Position numbers and translations under genes: made by a program | Notes under the pieces: model-generated | The model's input: only the letters and a program-made list of their open reading frames with translations | Told to the model about the DNA's origin: nothing | Database searches by the model: none | NCBI GenBank assembly: GCA_002633005.1 | Contig: NMRA01000039.1 | Span: 305,225 to 369,224 of the forward strand | Reading direction: 5' to 3' | DNA: 64,000 bases | From: Phoronis australis | Taxonomy: Eukaryota; Phoronida; Phoronidae | Shown here: in pieces, positions 50,301 to 56,480 of the stretch | Position numbering within the stretch: the first letter of the stretch is position 1 | Layout of the letters: every line of letters starts with the position of its first letter

Positions 50301-51754
50301 ACAGTTATGGCTACTGTCCACTCACCCAGATCTAAGGTCATCGGCCGCTTTAGAATAGTACATGGGACGTAACTGGAATTTAGTAATTTCTAATGTCTTG
50401 CTTTCTTTCACTGTACACTTCTTGGCAGGTTTTTTGGTAAGAAAACGAAAGAAATATCAAATGAACCTAGGGGAACCTGAATATTCTCACCGGGCTGTCC
50501 ATGGGCAACCTGTTGATGAACCCCTTCCTCACGGAAGAGTGTGTGCAAGTACACTTATTTAATCTCCTTGTTAAGTATCAATATTTCAAGATATTCCTTT
50601 TTGGATACATTAGTCACTGCGCTGTATGACATATATAATAAAGAGACCATTTTAAAAAATAATAAGATACAAAATTAGCGATACAGAACGCAGTCCTGGT
50701 TTCATTTTCTGCGAGGTGTATGAAAAGTCAGCAAGTTTCATTAGTTTTCATAGTGAAAGTCCACTTATGTCACGCGACTTAAAACATGGTACTCTGCACA
50801 AAGTGTGGATTTTGCGGGAAACAAAATTCGAAAAGACGCTGACATTATACGGTTAGCTTTAAAAAATAAGGTTTGTTTGTATTAATTAACATAGGTAAAA
50901 TTAATTGTACTTATAACTGGTGGGATTTTTAAAAAAAATTATGTTTCCAATAAAGCTCAACAGCCAGTGGACCATTATTTAGCGTCAAGGCAAAGAAGAG
51001 TGGTAAAAGGCAAATTAATTACAATTCCACTTAATACAAAACAGGCAGACGTAAAAGAAATTGCAGAAGTTCTCTGGAAATAGAACAGCTAAGGTTGCGA
51101 CTCTTATTTATAAACATGTCTACGAATGACTGGAATTCAATCCAGAACAATGACACAACCTAATTAGCATAATATATTTTTCGGTCCAACCCCTTAGGTT
51201 AGATACGCCCCCAACTGGTTTAGGGGGCAGCTCAGTGTTCGCCCGACGGACCCTCTTGTTATAGTATTACGTTTGTCGCGTTGATACGGGAAAATACAAT
51301 TTGTTCATCTTTTTCATTTTAACTGTGTTATTTAAGTTTTCCCTAACAAAAGAGCATGATTTTGCCGTTGTTTATTTAAACTGTCTAATAGGTATGGAAA
51401 CATGCATTTTAAGGAAGCTCAACATTTTTACAAGGTAGTTCGGGCTTGTTCCATGAGGAATTTTCTTAAAAGTCTTTGCACACCCAGGAGTCTAGTCAAG
51501 CGCAATATAGCATTTGCCCCTTGAATAATTGGTCTGCATTTAATACTTGTCAATTGGAGAAGATACGGAACACAACACCGAAACTAAATTATACGTGTGA
51601 CATGATTGAAGCACGCACATATATTAAACGATTTGTCATAATTTCCCCGTTTCTTGGACGGGAGACATCACTTACCTCTCTTGCCTTGTAAAGTCACGGC
51701 CTTTGCTATCGATGTGAGCGCAAGTAGCGCCAAGCATGTCCTCGTGAGTCCCAT
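8244..51754 (-). CDS. Fibrillar collagen alpha chain (whole gene, spliced)
   Basis: This encodes a secreted procollagen chain that should form a homo- or heterotrimeric triple helix and assemble into extracellular fibrils. I traced 40 exons plus one duplicated copy, all with AG acceptors, all but one with GT donors, and all in compatible phases. The 40-exon coding length is 4,014 nt (1,337 residues). It breaks down as a signal peptide of about 19 residues, a 45-residue non-helical N-terminus, 337 Gly-X-Y triplets with no interruption, a 28-residue C-telopeptide and a 234-residue COLFI domain ending GPVCFL. Every intron inside the helix is phase 0 and falls between whole triplets. Exon sizes are 45, 54, 72, 99, 108, 144, 153 and 162 nt. 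No VWC, TSPN or minor helix was found, so it resembles the simplest A-clade-type fibrillar collagens. Orthology to a named vertebrate chain is not claimed. Introns not listed separately hold no further coding sequence that I could see. Confidence 0.93.
8391..9577. other. Last collagen intron, nothing else seen
   Basis: A 1.19-kb intron between exons 40 and 39. It has a C-homopolymer at about 8681-8688 and no coding or repeat structure that I recognise. Confidence 0.5.
9578..9796 (-). CDS. Collagen exon 39: COLFI core
   Basis: 219 nt, 73 codons from [14 protein letters not shown] through [13 protein letters not shown] to VVEDGCQ. C6 (TYHC) and C7 (DGC) are present. The usual sequon just before TYHC (NIT) is RIT here. 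Donor GTAAGC. Confidence 0.95.
10499..10570 (-). CDS. Collagen exon 38: COLFI HVWFGE exon
   Basis: 72 nt encoding [12 protein letters not shown] and [12 protein letters not shown], acceptor TATTTCAG, donor GTAGGT. It contains the family's conserved HVWFGE block and joins both neighbours in phase 0. Too short to stand out as an open frame. Confidence 0.93.
11042..11145 (-). CDS. Collagen exon 37: COLFI exon with degenerate calcium site
   Basis: 104 nt, [16 protein letters not shown] then [19 protein letters not shown], acceptor ATTTGTAG, donor GTGCGT. Cysteines C4 and C5 are present, C3 is lysine. An alternative donor seven bases upstream would break the frame with exon 38. Confidence 0.92.
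11771..12268 (-). repeat. Dispersed repeat family A, copy 1
   Basis: About 500 bp, reverse-complement homologous to 26699-27236. The left end ACGGCGTTTTCCCGTT (11771-11786) pairs with a decayed version at 12253-12268. Its minus-strand frame ([19 protein letters not shown]) is shared with copy 2 but is probably not a protein. It ends about 115 bp from collagen exon 36. Confidence 0.7.
12383..12509 (-). CDS. Collagen exon 36: first COLFI exon
   Basis: 127 nt, phase 0 to phase 1, donor GTGAGC. It encodes [15 protein letters not shown] and then [24 protein letters not shown] carries COLFI cysteine C1. The position of C2, a few residues later in vertebrates, is not cysteine here. Confidence 0.93.
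13056..13091 (-). CDS. Collagen exon 35: C-proteinase cleavage region
   Basis: 36 nt encoding [12 protein letters not shown], acceptor ATTTTCAG, donor GTAAGT. The Asp-Asp pair resembles the vertebrate BMP-1 cleavage context (Ala-Asp|Asp). NVS is the only N-glycosylation sequon I saw in the C-terminal region. Confidence 0.88.
13620..13721 (-). CDS. Collagen exon 34: end of helix and C-telopeptide
   Basis: 102 nt. GQP GSG ends the helix and is followed at once by a cysteine ([11 protein letters not shown]). A lysine in SFKGPNPY is a candidate lysyl-oxidase target in the telopeptide. The exon ends RGFR, donor GTAAAT. Confidence 0.92.
14709..14780 (-). CDS. Collagen exon 33: eight triplets
   Basis: A second 72-nt exon, [12 protein letters not shown] then [12 protein letters not shown], donor GTAAGT. 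Together with exon 32 it spans 144 nt. Confidence 0.92.
15210..15281 (-). CDS. Collagen exon 32: eight triplets
   Basis: 72 nt, [12 protein letters not shown] then [12 protein letters not shown], donor GTAAGC. 72 nt is not a multiple of the 54/45-nt unit that explains the rest of the helix. Confidence 0.92.
15665..16215 (+). repeat. Dispersed repeat family B, copy 1
   Basis: Shares an ordered set of words with 36755-37080 and 23965-24180: AAAATGTCCAA, TGTTCCACTTTTGCA, AAGGGGTA, AAAACAGTAACTGC, CATCTTGA and GATACTACAGTTTTGCT. Decayed, without obvious termini. Confidence 0.55.
16580..16900 (+). repeat. Dispersed repeat family C, copy 1
   Basis: Rich in TGTCACA and AAAATGTC words. It shares TCAACTTTGTTTTTG, CAATTTCATAATTTT and GTCACAGAATT with 23462-23730 in the same order. 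Probably an old interspersed repeat. Confidence 0.5.
16933..16986 (-). CDS. Collagen exon 31: six triplets
   Basis: 54 nt, [18 protein letters not shown], donor GTAAGT. Confidence 0.93.
17374..17481 (-). CDS. Collagen exon 30: twelve triplets with the C-side cross-link lysine candidate
   Basis: 108 nt from GPT to GPP, donor [24 protein letters not shown] resembles the vertebrate block around helix Lys930. This GDK is triplet 308 when exon 17 is counted once, exactly 281 triplets after the GHK of exon 7. It also has GAP GER. Confidence 0.93.
18405..18458 (-). CDS. Collagen exon 29: six triplets
   Basis: 54 nt, [18 protein letters not shown], donor GTAAGA. Confidence 0.93.
19077..19238 (-). 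CDS. Collagen exon 28: eighteen triplets, GC splice donor
   Basis: 162 nt from GPQ to GDK. The reading frame stops at a GC donor (AAG|GCAAGT) rather than GT. The otherwise perfect donor context and the frame make this a genuine GC-AG intron. It contains GEP GER. Confidence 0.9.
19749..19856 (-). CDS. Collagen exon 27: twelve triplets
   Basis: 108 nt from GGP to GQD, donor GTAAGC, acceptor GTTTTAG. Confidence 0.93.
20511..20618 (-). CDS. Collagen exon 26: twelve triplets
   Basis: 108 nt from GRP to GAR, donor GTGAGT. This covers the region aligned by counting to the vertebrate collagenase site, but the triplets there read GPM GPS GAQ, not a GIA or GLA type site. Confidence 0.93.
21308..21415 (-). 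CDS. Collagen exon 25: twelve triplets
   Basis: 108 nt from GIV to GRD, donor GTAGGT, acceptor CTCATTAG. The intron to exon 24 is short (264 bp). Confidence 0.93.
21680..21841 (-). CDS. Collagen exon 24: eighteen triplets
   Basis: 162 nt from GPQ to GEA, donor GTATGA, acceptor TTTCATAG. Confidence 0.93.
22943..23463. mobile_element. MITE-like element with CAGGGCTTGGAAT terminal inverted repeats, copy 1
   Basis: 521 bp bounded by CAGGGCTTGGAAT (22943-22955) and its exact complement ATTCCAAGCCCTG (23451-23463). The CAGGG start is typical of hAT-like non-autonomous elements, but no clean 8-bp target duplication remains. It contains an A-rich tract at 23070-23095 and a plus-strand frame at 23257-23550 with no known domain. 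Confidence 0.7.
23464..23730 (+). repeat. Dispersed repeat family C, copy 2
   Basis: Contains CATCAACTTTGTTTTTGCC, AATTTCATAATTTTAC, TTTGTCACAGAATTCTTAAA and AAGCAAGTTCTGTCAC, parallel to copy 1. It starts immediately after the inverted-repeat element that ends at 23463. Confidence 0.5.
23770..23877 (-). CDS. Collagen exon 23: twelve triplets
   Basis: 108 nt from GAD to GAP, donor GTACAG (weak). It contains GSR GDP (RGD) and GEK GDA (KGD). Confidence 0.92.
23965..24180 (+). repeat. Dispersed repeat family B, copy 2 (partial)
   Basis: Starts near AGAACCCTAGAAAAATGTCC and contains ATATTCCACTTTTGTGTGAG, matching copies 1 and 3 in order. It lies in the intron between exons 22 and 23. Confidence 0.5.
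24456..24617 (-). CDS. Collagen exon 22: eighteen triplets
   Basis: 162 nt from GAE to GEK, non-consensus donor GTTTGT, acceptor TTTACAG. GEK GDQ gives a KGD. From here down to exon 31, every helix exon is a multiple of 54 nt. Confidence 0.92.
25963..26016 (-). CDS. Collagen exon 21: six triplets, highly charged
   Basis: 54 nt, [18 protein letters not shown], donor GTGAGT. Six Asp and two Lys in eighteen residues make it the most charged block of the helix. Confidence 0.93.
26699..27236 (+). repeat. Dispersed repeat family A, copy 2
   Basis: Homologous to 11771-12268 in the opposite orientation. Shared blocks include GTGAGGGGTGCTGAAC, TCTGGCTCTTTTGTTAACTG and AACTTCTGTTGTAGTTGGGC. Its right terminus (27221-27236) is the complement of the family's ACGGCG...CCCGTT end. 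It carries an insertion around 26830-26905 that copy 1 lacks and copy 3 partly shares. Confidence 0.7.
27272..27325 (-). CDS. Collagen exon 20: six triplets
   Basis: 54 nt, [18 protein letters not shown], donor GTAGGT. It lies only about 35 bp from the end of a transposon-like repeat at 26699-27236. Confidence 0.93.
27971..28020. repeat. 25-bp direct duplication
   Basis: Two exact copies of a 25-bp unit beginning CGGTCATCAGGGGAGACTAC, in the intron between exons 20 and 19. Confidence 0.85.
28157..28575. repeat. Degenerate minisatellite, unit about 22 bp
   Basis: Repeats of GTGCCCACGTGTCACATTGT with variants, clearest at 28425-28570. It generates Cys/His/Val-rich frames in all phases, which are by-products of the array. 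Confidence 0.8.
28832..28984 (-). CDS. Collagen exon 19: seventeen triplets
   Basis: 153 nt from GEQ to GPP, donor GTAAGT. It includes a GGA triplet (Gly in the X position) and a long run of Ala/Pro triplets. Confidence 0.93.
30441..30593 (-). CDS. Collagen exon 18: seventeen triplets
   Basis: 153 nt from GNP to GDR, donor GTAACC, acceptor CTTTTCAG. It contains GTK GDA (KGD) and GAR GDR (RGD). Confidence 0.93.
30745..31034 (+). repeat. Dispersed repeat family A, copy 3 (truncated)
   Basis: It begins with an intact ACGGCGTTTTCCCGTT terminus and follows copy 2 (GATAAGATCT, AGAATAGATTGTC, AGTTGGGTGATTTTGGC), but stops about halfway. Comparison with copies 1 and 2 shows the family has matching inverted termini of about 16 bp, as in a non-autonomous DNA transposon. 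Confidence 0.65.
31331..31438 (-). CDS. Collagen exon 17, copy A: probable assembly duplicate
   Basis: Same 108 bases and splice sites as copy B. A single undetermined base at 31683 separates the two copies. If both were spliced in, the helix would have 349 triplets instead of 337, and the cross-link lysine spacing would no longer match 281 triplets. It should be excluded from the protein model until reads are checked. Confidence 0.85.
31985..32092 (-). CDS. Collagen exon 17, copy B: twelve triplets
   Basis: 108 nt from GEA to GEQ, donor GTAAGA, acceptor ATATTCCAG. Identical over all 108 bases to copy A at 31331-31438. One of the two is probably an unmerged allele. Confidence 0.9.
32633..32731 (-). 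CDS. Collagen exon 16: eleven triplets
   Basis: 99 nt from GSR to GLP, donor GTAAGT. It holds two helix RGD sequences (SRGDA and LRGDR). Confidence 0.93.
33468..33521 (-). CDS. Collagen exon 15: six triplets
   Basis: 54 nt, [18 protein letters not shown], donor GTAATT (weaker than most in the gene), acceptor CTTTGTAG. Confidence 0.92.
34305..34353. repeat. AAT/AAC trinucleotide microsatellite
   Basis: Runs of ATA and ACA triplets beginning at CACAATAATAATAACAAC, in the intron between exons 15 and 14. Confidence 0.85.
34463..34615 (-). CDS. Collagen exon 14: seventeen triplets
   Basis: 153 nt from GQS to GSR, donor GTACGT, acceptor TTTACCAG. Confidence 0.93.
34892..35419 (+). pseudogene. 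Open frame antisense to the collagen gene: possible retrocopy or nested exon
   Basis: One plus-strand frame stays open from 34892 to a TAA at 35246-35248 (118 codons), then continues open in the same frame for 57 more codons to a TAA at 35420. The text is not simple repeat: it has a CxxC-like [14 protein letters not shown], a basic stretch ([11 protein letters not shown]) and a [20 protein letters not shown] block. No ATG lies near the start. The family is not recognised. It could be a processed pseudogene, a nested gene's exon, or chance in AT-rich DNA. Confidence 0.35.
35476..35615. repeat. 35-bp minisatellite, four units
   Basis: Units begin at 35476, 35511, 35546 and 35581 with CGGGGAGGCATCATGAGGCA and end TTTTAAA. 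Unit 4 has CGAGG, and unit 2 has a C-to-G-type change (CATCGTTG). The spacing is exactly 35 bp with no unique spacers, so it is not a CRISPR-like array. Confidence 0.9.
36067..36120 (-). CDS. Collagen exon 13: six triplets
   Basis: 54 nt, [18 protein letters not shown], donor GTGAGT. It is strongly acidic. Confidence 0.93.
36403..36510 (-). CDS. Collagen exon 12: twelve triplets
   Basis: 108 nt from GEP to GKP, donor GTAAGA. GQR GDR creates an RGD sequence inside the helix. Confidence 0.93.
36755..37080 (+). repeat. Dispersed repeat family B, copy 3
   Basis: Contains GGACCCTAGAATAATGGCC, AATGTTCCACTTTTGCATGA, GAAAACTGTAACTGCA and CTAAATTTTACTAAGAAGAC in the same order as copy 1. Confidence 0.55.
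37309..37374 (-). repeat. tRNA-derived SINE head
   Basis: On the minus strand, GGCCTGGTTGATAAG resembles a Pol III A box and GGTTCGAGTCC (37311-37321) is a perfect B box. The arms do not form a clean tRNA cloverleaf, so this is a SINE head rather than a tRNA gene. Confidence 0.6.
37565..37708 (-). CDS. Collagen exon 11: sixteen triplets
   Basis: 144 nt from GER to GEK, donor GTAAGT. The size fits 45 plus 99, another likely fused exon. Confidence 0.93.
38437..38535 (-). CDS. Collagen exon 10: eleven triplets
   Basis: 99 nt from GDT to GAP, donor GTATGT. It contains GRP GER (GROGER-type motif). Confidence 0.93.
38888..39040 (-). CDS. Collagen exon 9: seventeen triplets
   Basis: 153 nt from GIR to GNK, donor GTAAGG. 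The size equals 54 plus 99, consistent with loss of one ancestral intron. Confidence 0.93.
39531..39629 (-). CDS. Collagen exon 8: eleven triplets
   Basis: 99 nt from GWT to GNP, donor GTGTGT, acceptor TATTTTAG. It contains GAP GER, an integrin-type GxOGER motif, and a Trp in the first triplet, unusual in a helix. Confidence 0.93.
40786..40893 (-). CDS. Collagen exon 7: twelve triplets with the N-side cross-link lysine candidate
   Basis: 108 nt from GDR to GDK, donor GTGTGT. It ends GLP GHK GDK, matching the vertebrate GLP GMK GHR block that carries helix Lys87. The lysine of GHK is in triplet 27. Confidence 0.93.
40959..41223. mobile_element. MITE-like element with CAGGGCTTGGAAT terminal inverted repeats, copy 2
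   Basis: 265 bp with the same 13-bp termini as the element at 22943-23463 and a shorter, AT-rich interior of repeated GAGGAAA words. It lies 65 bp from collagen exon 7, within the intron upstream of it. Confidence 0.7.
41442..41495 (-). CDS. Collagen exon 6: six triplets
   Basis: 54 nt, [18 protein letters not shown], donor GTAAGT. It is very Pro-rich, so a thermally stable part of the helix if hydroxylated. Confidence 0.93.
42059..42103 (-). CDS. Collagen exon 5: five triplets
   Basis: 45 nt, [15 protein letters not shown], acceptor CTTTCAG, donor GTGAGC. It is the only free-standing 45-nt exon in the gene. Confidence 0.93.
42700..42768 (-). CDS. Collagen exon 4: start of the triple helix
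   Basis: Eight non-helical residues (RPSAIVQP) are followed by the first five triplets, [15 protein letters not shown]. 69 nt, acceptor TTTTGCAG, donor GTAAGC. This exon fixes the helix start used in the triplet count. Confidence 0.9.
42885..43250. repeat. Degenerate tandem repeat, period about 120 bp
   Basis: Three diverged units share GGTAAAAAGCTGTG, a CATAGG/CATGG block, ACTC[CT][CT]ACAAA[CT][CT]AGCTTTCTT and a tail like ATACTCAGT. In the intron upstream of exon 4. Confidence 0.55.
43922..44003. repeat. 47-bp partial duplication
   Basis: TTCTTTTGGGGACATGAAAA followed by CTGATGGAAA occurs at 43925 and again 47 bp later. Confidence 0.8.
45504..45632. mobile_element. Small MITE-like element
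   Basis: Left end ACAGGGGCGGGTCCAGGATT (about 45503) and right end GAAATCTGCCTCTG are imperfect inverted repeats, as in the widespread hAT-type MITEs that start CAGGGGCGGATCC. About 130 bp. No clear target duplication. Confidence 0.5.
46297..46365 (-). CDS. Collagen exon 3: non-helical N-terminal segment
   Basis: 23 codons in phase 0 ([13 protein letters not shown]... ending APIQ), acceptor TTTCACAG, donor GTAAGA. It is Gln-rich with no cysteine, so it cannot be part of a VWC or TSPN module. It forms part of the short non-helical N-terminus. Confidence 0.8.
46366..51675. other. Collagen introns 2 and 1 (apart from the exon at 48178-48197)
   Basis: The 1.8-kb and 3.5-kb introns contain no further recognised exon, repeat array or element. 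The minus-strand frame at 49102-49368 has no domain resemblance. Large first introns often hold enhancers, but I see no specific site. Confidence 0.4.
48178..48197 (-). CDS. Collagen exon 2: 20-nt microexon
   Basis: The acceptor is ATTTTGCAG and the donor GTAAGTAAAA. Two bases complete the split alanine codon from exon 1, then six codons read NPAWEK. It is needed because exon 1 ends in phase 1 while exon 3 begins in phase 0. It is too short to be found as an open frame. Another exon could still hide in the large neighbouring introns. Confidence 0.75.
51676..51754 (-). CDS. Collagen exon 1: start codon and signal peptide
   Basis: ATG at 51754 opens 26 codons plus one base. Residues 1-19 ([19 protein letters not shown]) have a basic n-region, a Leu/Ala-rich core and an AKA motif fitting signal-peptidase cleavage before VTLQGKR. 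The donor is GTAAGT. The exon ends in phase 1. The start is chosen because it is the first ATG ahead of the hydrophobic core. The 5' UTR boundary is not determined. Confidence 0.82.
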
Positions 51755-54700
51755 GATTGGAATTGCCTTTTTAATATAAACGCAGTGCATGCGCCCTCGT
51801 TACCACAGAATGTCAGGATATGCCGCACGGGCGTCTTCCTACGGGAGCCCAGTACTCGTGCTACTTGTCCAAGCAACACAGAGTCGGACTGTCAACCGTT
51901 AGCCGTTACAAACTGCAGATGAATCCTGGTCTCCCGGCGGATAGAGCACTGAAAGTAGTCCCGTCATCCTTTTATCTATTTCTTATCAGCCAATTAGAGG
52001 CAAGGAATGATCATTACTGTCACATCGGCCCGAAATGCTCTCGGGGGCTGGACAAGGGGCGGATTTTTGACGAAGAAAAGTGACAAGTCATTTTTGTGAC
52101 ATTTGTGGTGGAGTTTTGAAATCTAATCCCCATGCCACCCTTGACTGCCGTTGAGTTTATGTTCGCTAACCACAACGCCCCCGACTTTTTAGCAGACACT
52201 GTACAAAAGATCATTTTCTTCTCGCTCTATCATTTGCTTAGAGTGTCAGACAATCCTGATGAAACTATGGTTCCGAGCATATAACACTTTGAGACACTTG
52301 TGCATTGTGTGACCTCTTCGTGGGTTATAAAACATGTTACTGCTCGACACTAACGGTAATCAATTCGGGTAACACGTATTTTTCCATATTTCATAAACTC
52401 CTGACGGGAAAGTCAGCGTGGCAACTTAATATGAAAGATAATTGTCTTGTAACATTTCAGTTGAAAAACAACACAATTATTGCCGCACACGGAAAATGTG
52501 TGTGTGGTGTACATTTGTTTGTCTTTCAGTTTGTGCTAATTCTATTTGCCTTATGTTACTACACCTATAGTCGTTATACGTCTAAACTGTAGTCTTATGC
52601 ATCCAAGTTTTATCTCTTACGCTTTTCTAAAAGGGTGTATATATACAGTTTTCATCGTAGTTTTATAATGTTTATTCATGAGCAGTTTTTAACTCGCCCA
52701 AATGGAGATCTGTTATCTGTCCGAAAGAAATATTTACCTCTGGGTGCGGATGACCCACGCTTTATCAAAGCCTGCCACATCCTATTTAAAAATGCATTCT
52801 ATTGTGTTTTGTTTCATTTTTACCTCTTTATTGAGTTATCAGCTCTCTTTGAATGACTTGAAGCCAACGTCGGCAATGAGCGATATGTGATAAAGTCACA
52901 AAACATAACGGAGTTTGCTCCTTTGTAGCTTTGGTCAAACCTAATAAAATACATACCAAACAGTAATCTCAAAAATGCGTTTTTCGGCACTGAAACTCAT
53001 TGTGTCACGTTGGTCGATACCGGCTGCTATTCATTATTTACCAATTAACTAGAGATGTGTATCTCAATTCATGACTTCTTGTTCCAGCGATAATGTATCT
53101 AGGGACACCTTGGCGAGCACTCATTGGGCTGATGTGACAACTAGTGAGAATTTTATCTACTCTACGACCACGTAAATATCTGTAACCAGATCAGAAGTAC
53201 CCAGATTATTGAGCCATGTCTTATCCAGTGTATGAATTAAAGAAAATTTCTCTTCATATTTTCTGGAAACTGTCGCAAAAGTACTTGTTGGACAAAAGTA
53301 CTTGTTGCAATTATGTTTAAAGTGCAATAGTGGGCCTATAGATAAACGTTGGTCTAACGTTTCTCTATTTTTTCAGTAGAGAACAATTTTGGCCCCATTT
53401 ATCACCAAAAAGGAAAGCTAATGTTCAAAAAATTGATCACGCACAGCTGTACCGGTCATTTTTGTCTTCTGCATCTTTCGTTCCCACGCCAGACGACACG
53501 CTCCTGCCGTCTCCCATTTCGGGTGTCACGTGACTGTTCCAGGGTCTCTCTGATTAGTTCTCAGGCAACGCATTTTAAGAACACGGACAATTTGTCCTTC
53601 GTAAGGGCACTACATTAAATATTTTATGTCTGGGACATATGAAATCAATCATAACGCGCTTTCTAAAAGTTGAATACCTTTACAATCATACGGCCATGGT
53701 TTCCTTCCTGTTTTCATGCGCCACGAATCAAGCAATTATTGACACAACTCGTTAAAACTTCATGCAAGGCTCGTCAAATATTTGCAAATATACCACCAGC
53801 ACTTTTAATGTGGTCGTTTTCTTGCTGTGATTGCTAACTACTTTTCTAAAAAAGTTCGGTTATGAAACAGACTGCGGTTTACACCGGGTTTCCTGTGACC
53901 ACTCTTTAGCTAAGCAGACGATCGCCGTTCCACAGGTGGTTCAGTAAACGTGGAAGCTGTTCGGGCAAAAAAAGTTTAATCCGTCTGCTGGTATCACAAT
54001 ACTAACTGCAATTTAAAATGGGGAATTGAGCTTCCGTTGCTACTAGGTGAAACGTGAACTTTAAGGGGTAATCGTCTGCATCGCCAGGTGGTTTTGCAAG
54101 TGAGTGGTCAGCGGTCGTTTCAAAAATGGGTGAGGTGAACTGACGGTCAGTCCAGGTCACTTTCAAGGAAGGGTGACAGTGGCGAGTTTTAGATCACCGG
54201 CAATTGCAACGAGTAAACAAGCTGACCACTCAATATCCTCCTGTTGTGTCAAAGCGAGTATAAGCCCCGCGTTCCGACAAAGAAATTAACTTTTGATTTA
54301 GACCTCTAAGTTGCTGTTATAAACTTGGTTTTAACTTGTTTCTTACACACGTGAGAAGTGATTCCAGGATTGTCAAAGAACTGGCAATTTTTTATTGCTT
54401 AGACTATGCTCAGTGTTTGTATGAAATTACAACTTTTAATGACTGTTCTCCAGCGATAGCGAAGTACCTTTTCTTTAGGCCCTGAAATAACATCTGTGTT
54501 GACTGAGGAACGGATTTTTGGCTTTCCATAACGATACGTGGTTTAAATAAACACTTGCTCTGATGAAAGGCGGGTTTATAGGTGGTTGAAAAATAAAATC
54601 ACGATTGGTCACTTACACATGCAAAGTCAGTCACGATATTTTCGTTACTATTCGCTGCCATGAAGAACTCTCAAGGCATTTAGGTGCTAAAACAACTAGC

Positions 54701-56480
54701 TTAAAATCTTTGAAATGGCCACCACAGTTTCCATTCAGTCACGAGTTATCTCTCAATTCTAAATTGACGTTGGAACCGATGTTATTGAAACAAGGACAAT
54801 TCTAGTCCAGCCTCAAAATGTTGTTCATTGGCCCCTCGCCCGATTCTCGCTGCCGAGGTAGACCCACGCCCCTCAGTCGTGCCCCATGTCACGCTGCCTC
54901 GCCCTTTCATGATACCATTAACGTTTTTGCCGCCCGCCCTCTGCGCCGTCCTGGGAGGACATCCTTCTAGTCCCCTATACGCCATTGTACGTTGTGCGCT
55001 CATTTTACGTTTCAACAAGTATGTCGTAACTGAAAAAATCAATCCCGTGGTCTAATTTTTTTCGAATCGCCATTCTTGTTGCTCTTTATCCATAAAACTA
55101 AGCCTTTGTTGCCCGGAAGCTGGCGACGTAAAAAGAGACTGTGCAGTGCTGACACCTTCTGGACTTGTTCTCAGCAACTAAACACATGGATGTCGCTGAG
55201 GCGTTGAATTCTGGTGACGTTGATGACTCAGCTGTTCAACACATAATTAACTTACGGTTTTTAGAAGTCTCTGAACTTCCTTTTTAGACAATTACGTACA
55301 ATGAAAACAAATTGCGCAAGGCCAGAGACACGTTCCTGTTGAGGACACGGCAACCCCGCCAAGCGCATTGCTCAGAATTCACCTGGCACAGTGTTTCAAC
55401 TGAAACTGGAATTGTTTTGACCGTTTTGTTGAGCTTGATTTTTCATTAAAAAATATTGAGACGTGTATCAACGTACTGACTCCCAAATTACATTGTGGAA
55501 GAACTCGAAGTTAGTGGCGAAATCTGAACACATTCTTTCTGTTACTCGCGTTGTCCGGAAAGAGTTTCGTAGACGCTAGACTCTCGCCAAGGAAGCGTGT
55601 GTGATCACACATGGCGATATTTCGCGAAGTCTTGCAAAGTTTTGCTTTTCTCACACGAAATTAGGTCTACGGGTCGTACTGCGGGTATCACTTTATAGTG
55701 TACGTATTGATTTTTCACCGTCGGGTCATATATTTCTTCCGAATTTGCCTCAGATAACTGATTCATTTTATACTTACCAGCTTAGATCACAGAATTGTTT
55801 GCAGTCAAAAGATATCAACAAAATATAAACTTTTTGTAACTTTCACTCCTGTTTGAGTTATTTCATTATTTTGTTTATTTGTGAAAGCGGCCAGGGTTTC
55901 CGCGCAAGACAGTTGACTGAGTAATCATATTGCGTGAGTCAGCTGTCTCTCACTACAGCGGCCATTTTAGGTGGTTTTTACAACACCAAAAATTTAACTG
56001 AAAATACATATTAAATTCAGGATTTATGTTGGATGAGCGTTTGGGCGTAGGCTTTGTTAAAATATGTTATATGCAGTTTTTAACTAAAGTGAAGCGTAAC
56101 GAGTAAACTGATGGAAGTAACCACTATTAAAAATTAAGTCGCAGTGTTAGACCAAATAACCTGTCCAATCATATACGAACACGCGTCTTCGGAAACGTCG
56201 AATACAGTACTTCCTAATATCACAAATACATGTGGTTTACAGTTTTTCTCTTTCAGAAGTCCTACGCATAGGAATACGATTCGGAAACGGATAATTGTTG
56301 GGCACCAGTGAAGACAGGTTCTACAACTTGTCAATATGTTGCCGTTAGCAACCAGATTACGATTTCGCAAAATTTGAAAAAGCAGTTGTATAAATCTTTA
56401 ATGGAGAATCATTGTTTTGAGTTATTTTTTGTTTCTGTTAAGGGCTCAAACAACAGTCTTGGCAAGGTTGAGGACTTGGA
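51755..56480. other. Collagen upstream flank
   Basis: Should contain the promoter. A TTTATATTAAA word lies about 15-25 bp upstream of the ATG (51769-51779), too close to act as a TATA box for this ATG, so the transcription start is probably further upstream. No CpG-rich block or conserved gene was seen. A GC-richer patch at 54820-55000 is open in both strands but unrecognised. Confidence 0.35.

Noticed and set aside
51769-51779. TTTATATTAAA as the collagen TATA box
   Set aside because: It lies only about 15-25 bp before the ATG, leaving no room for a normal 5' UTR from this promoter.
54782-55055. Overlapping open frames on both strands in a GC-richer patch
   Set aside because: Neither strand shows a domain or splice context. 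Openness on both strands follows from base composition.
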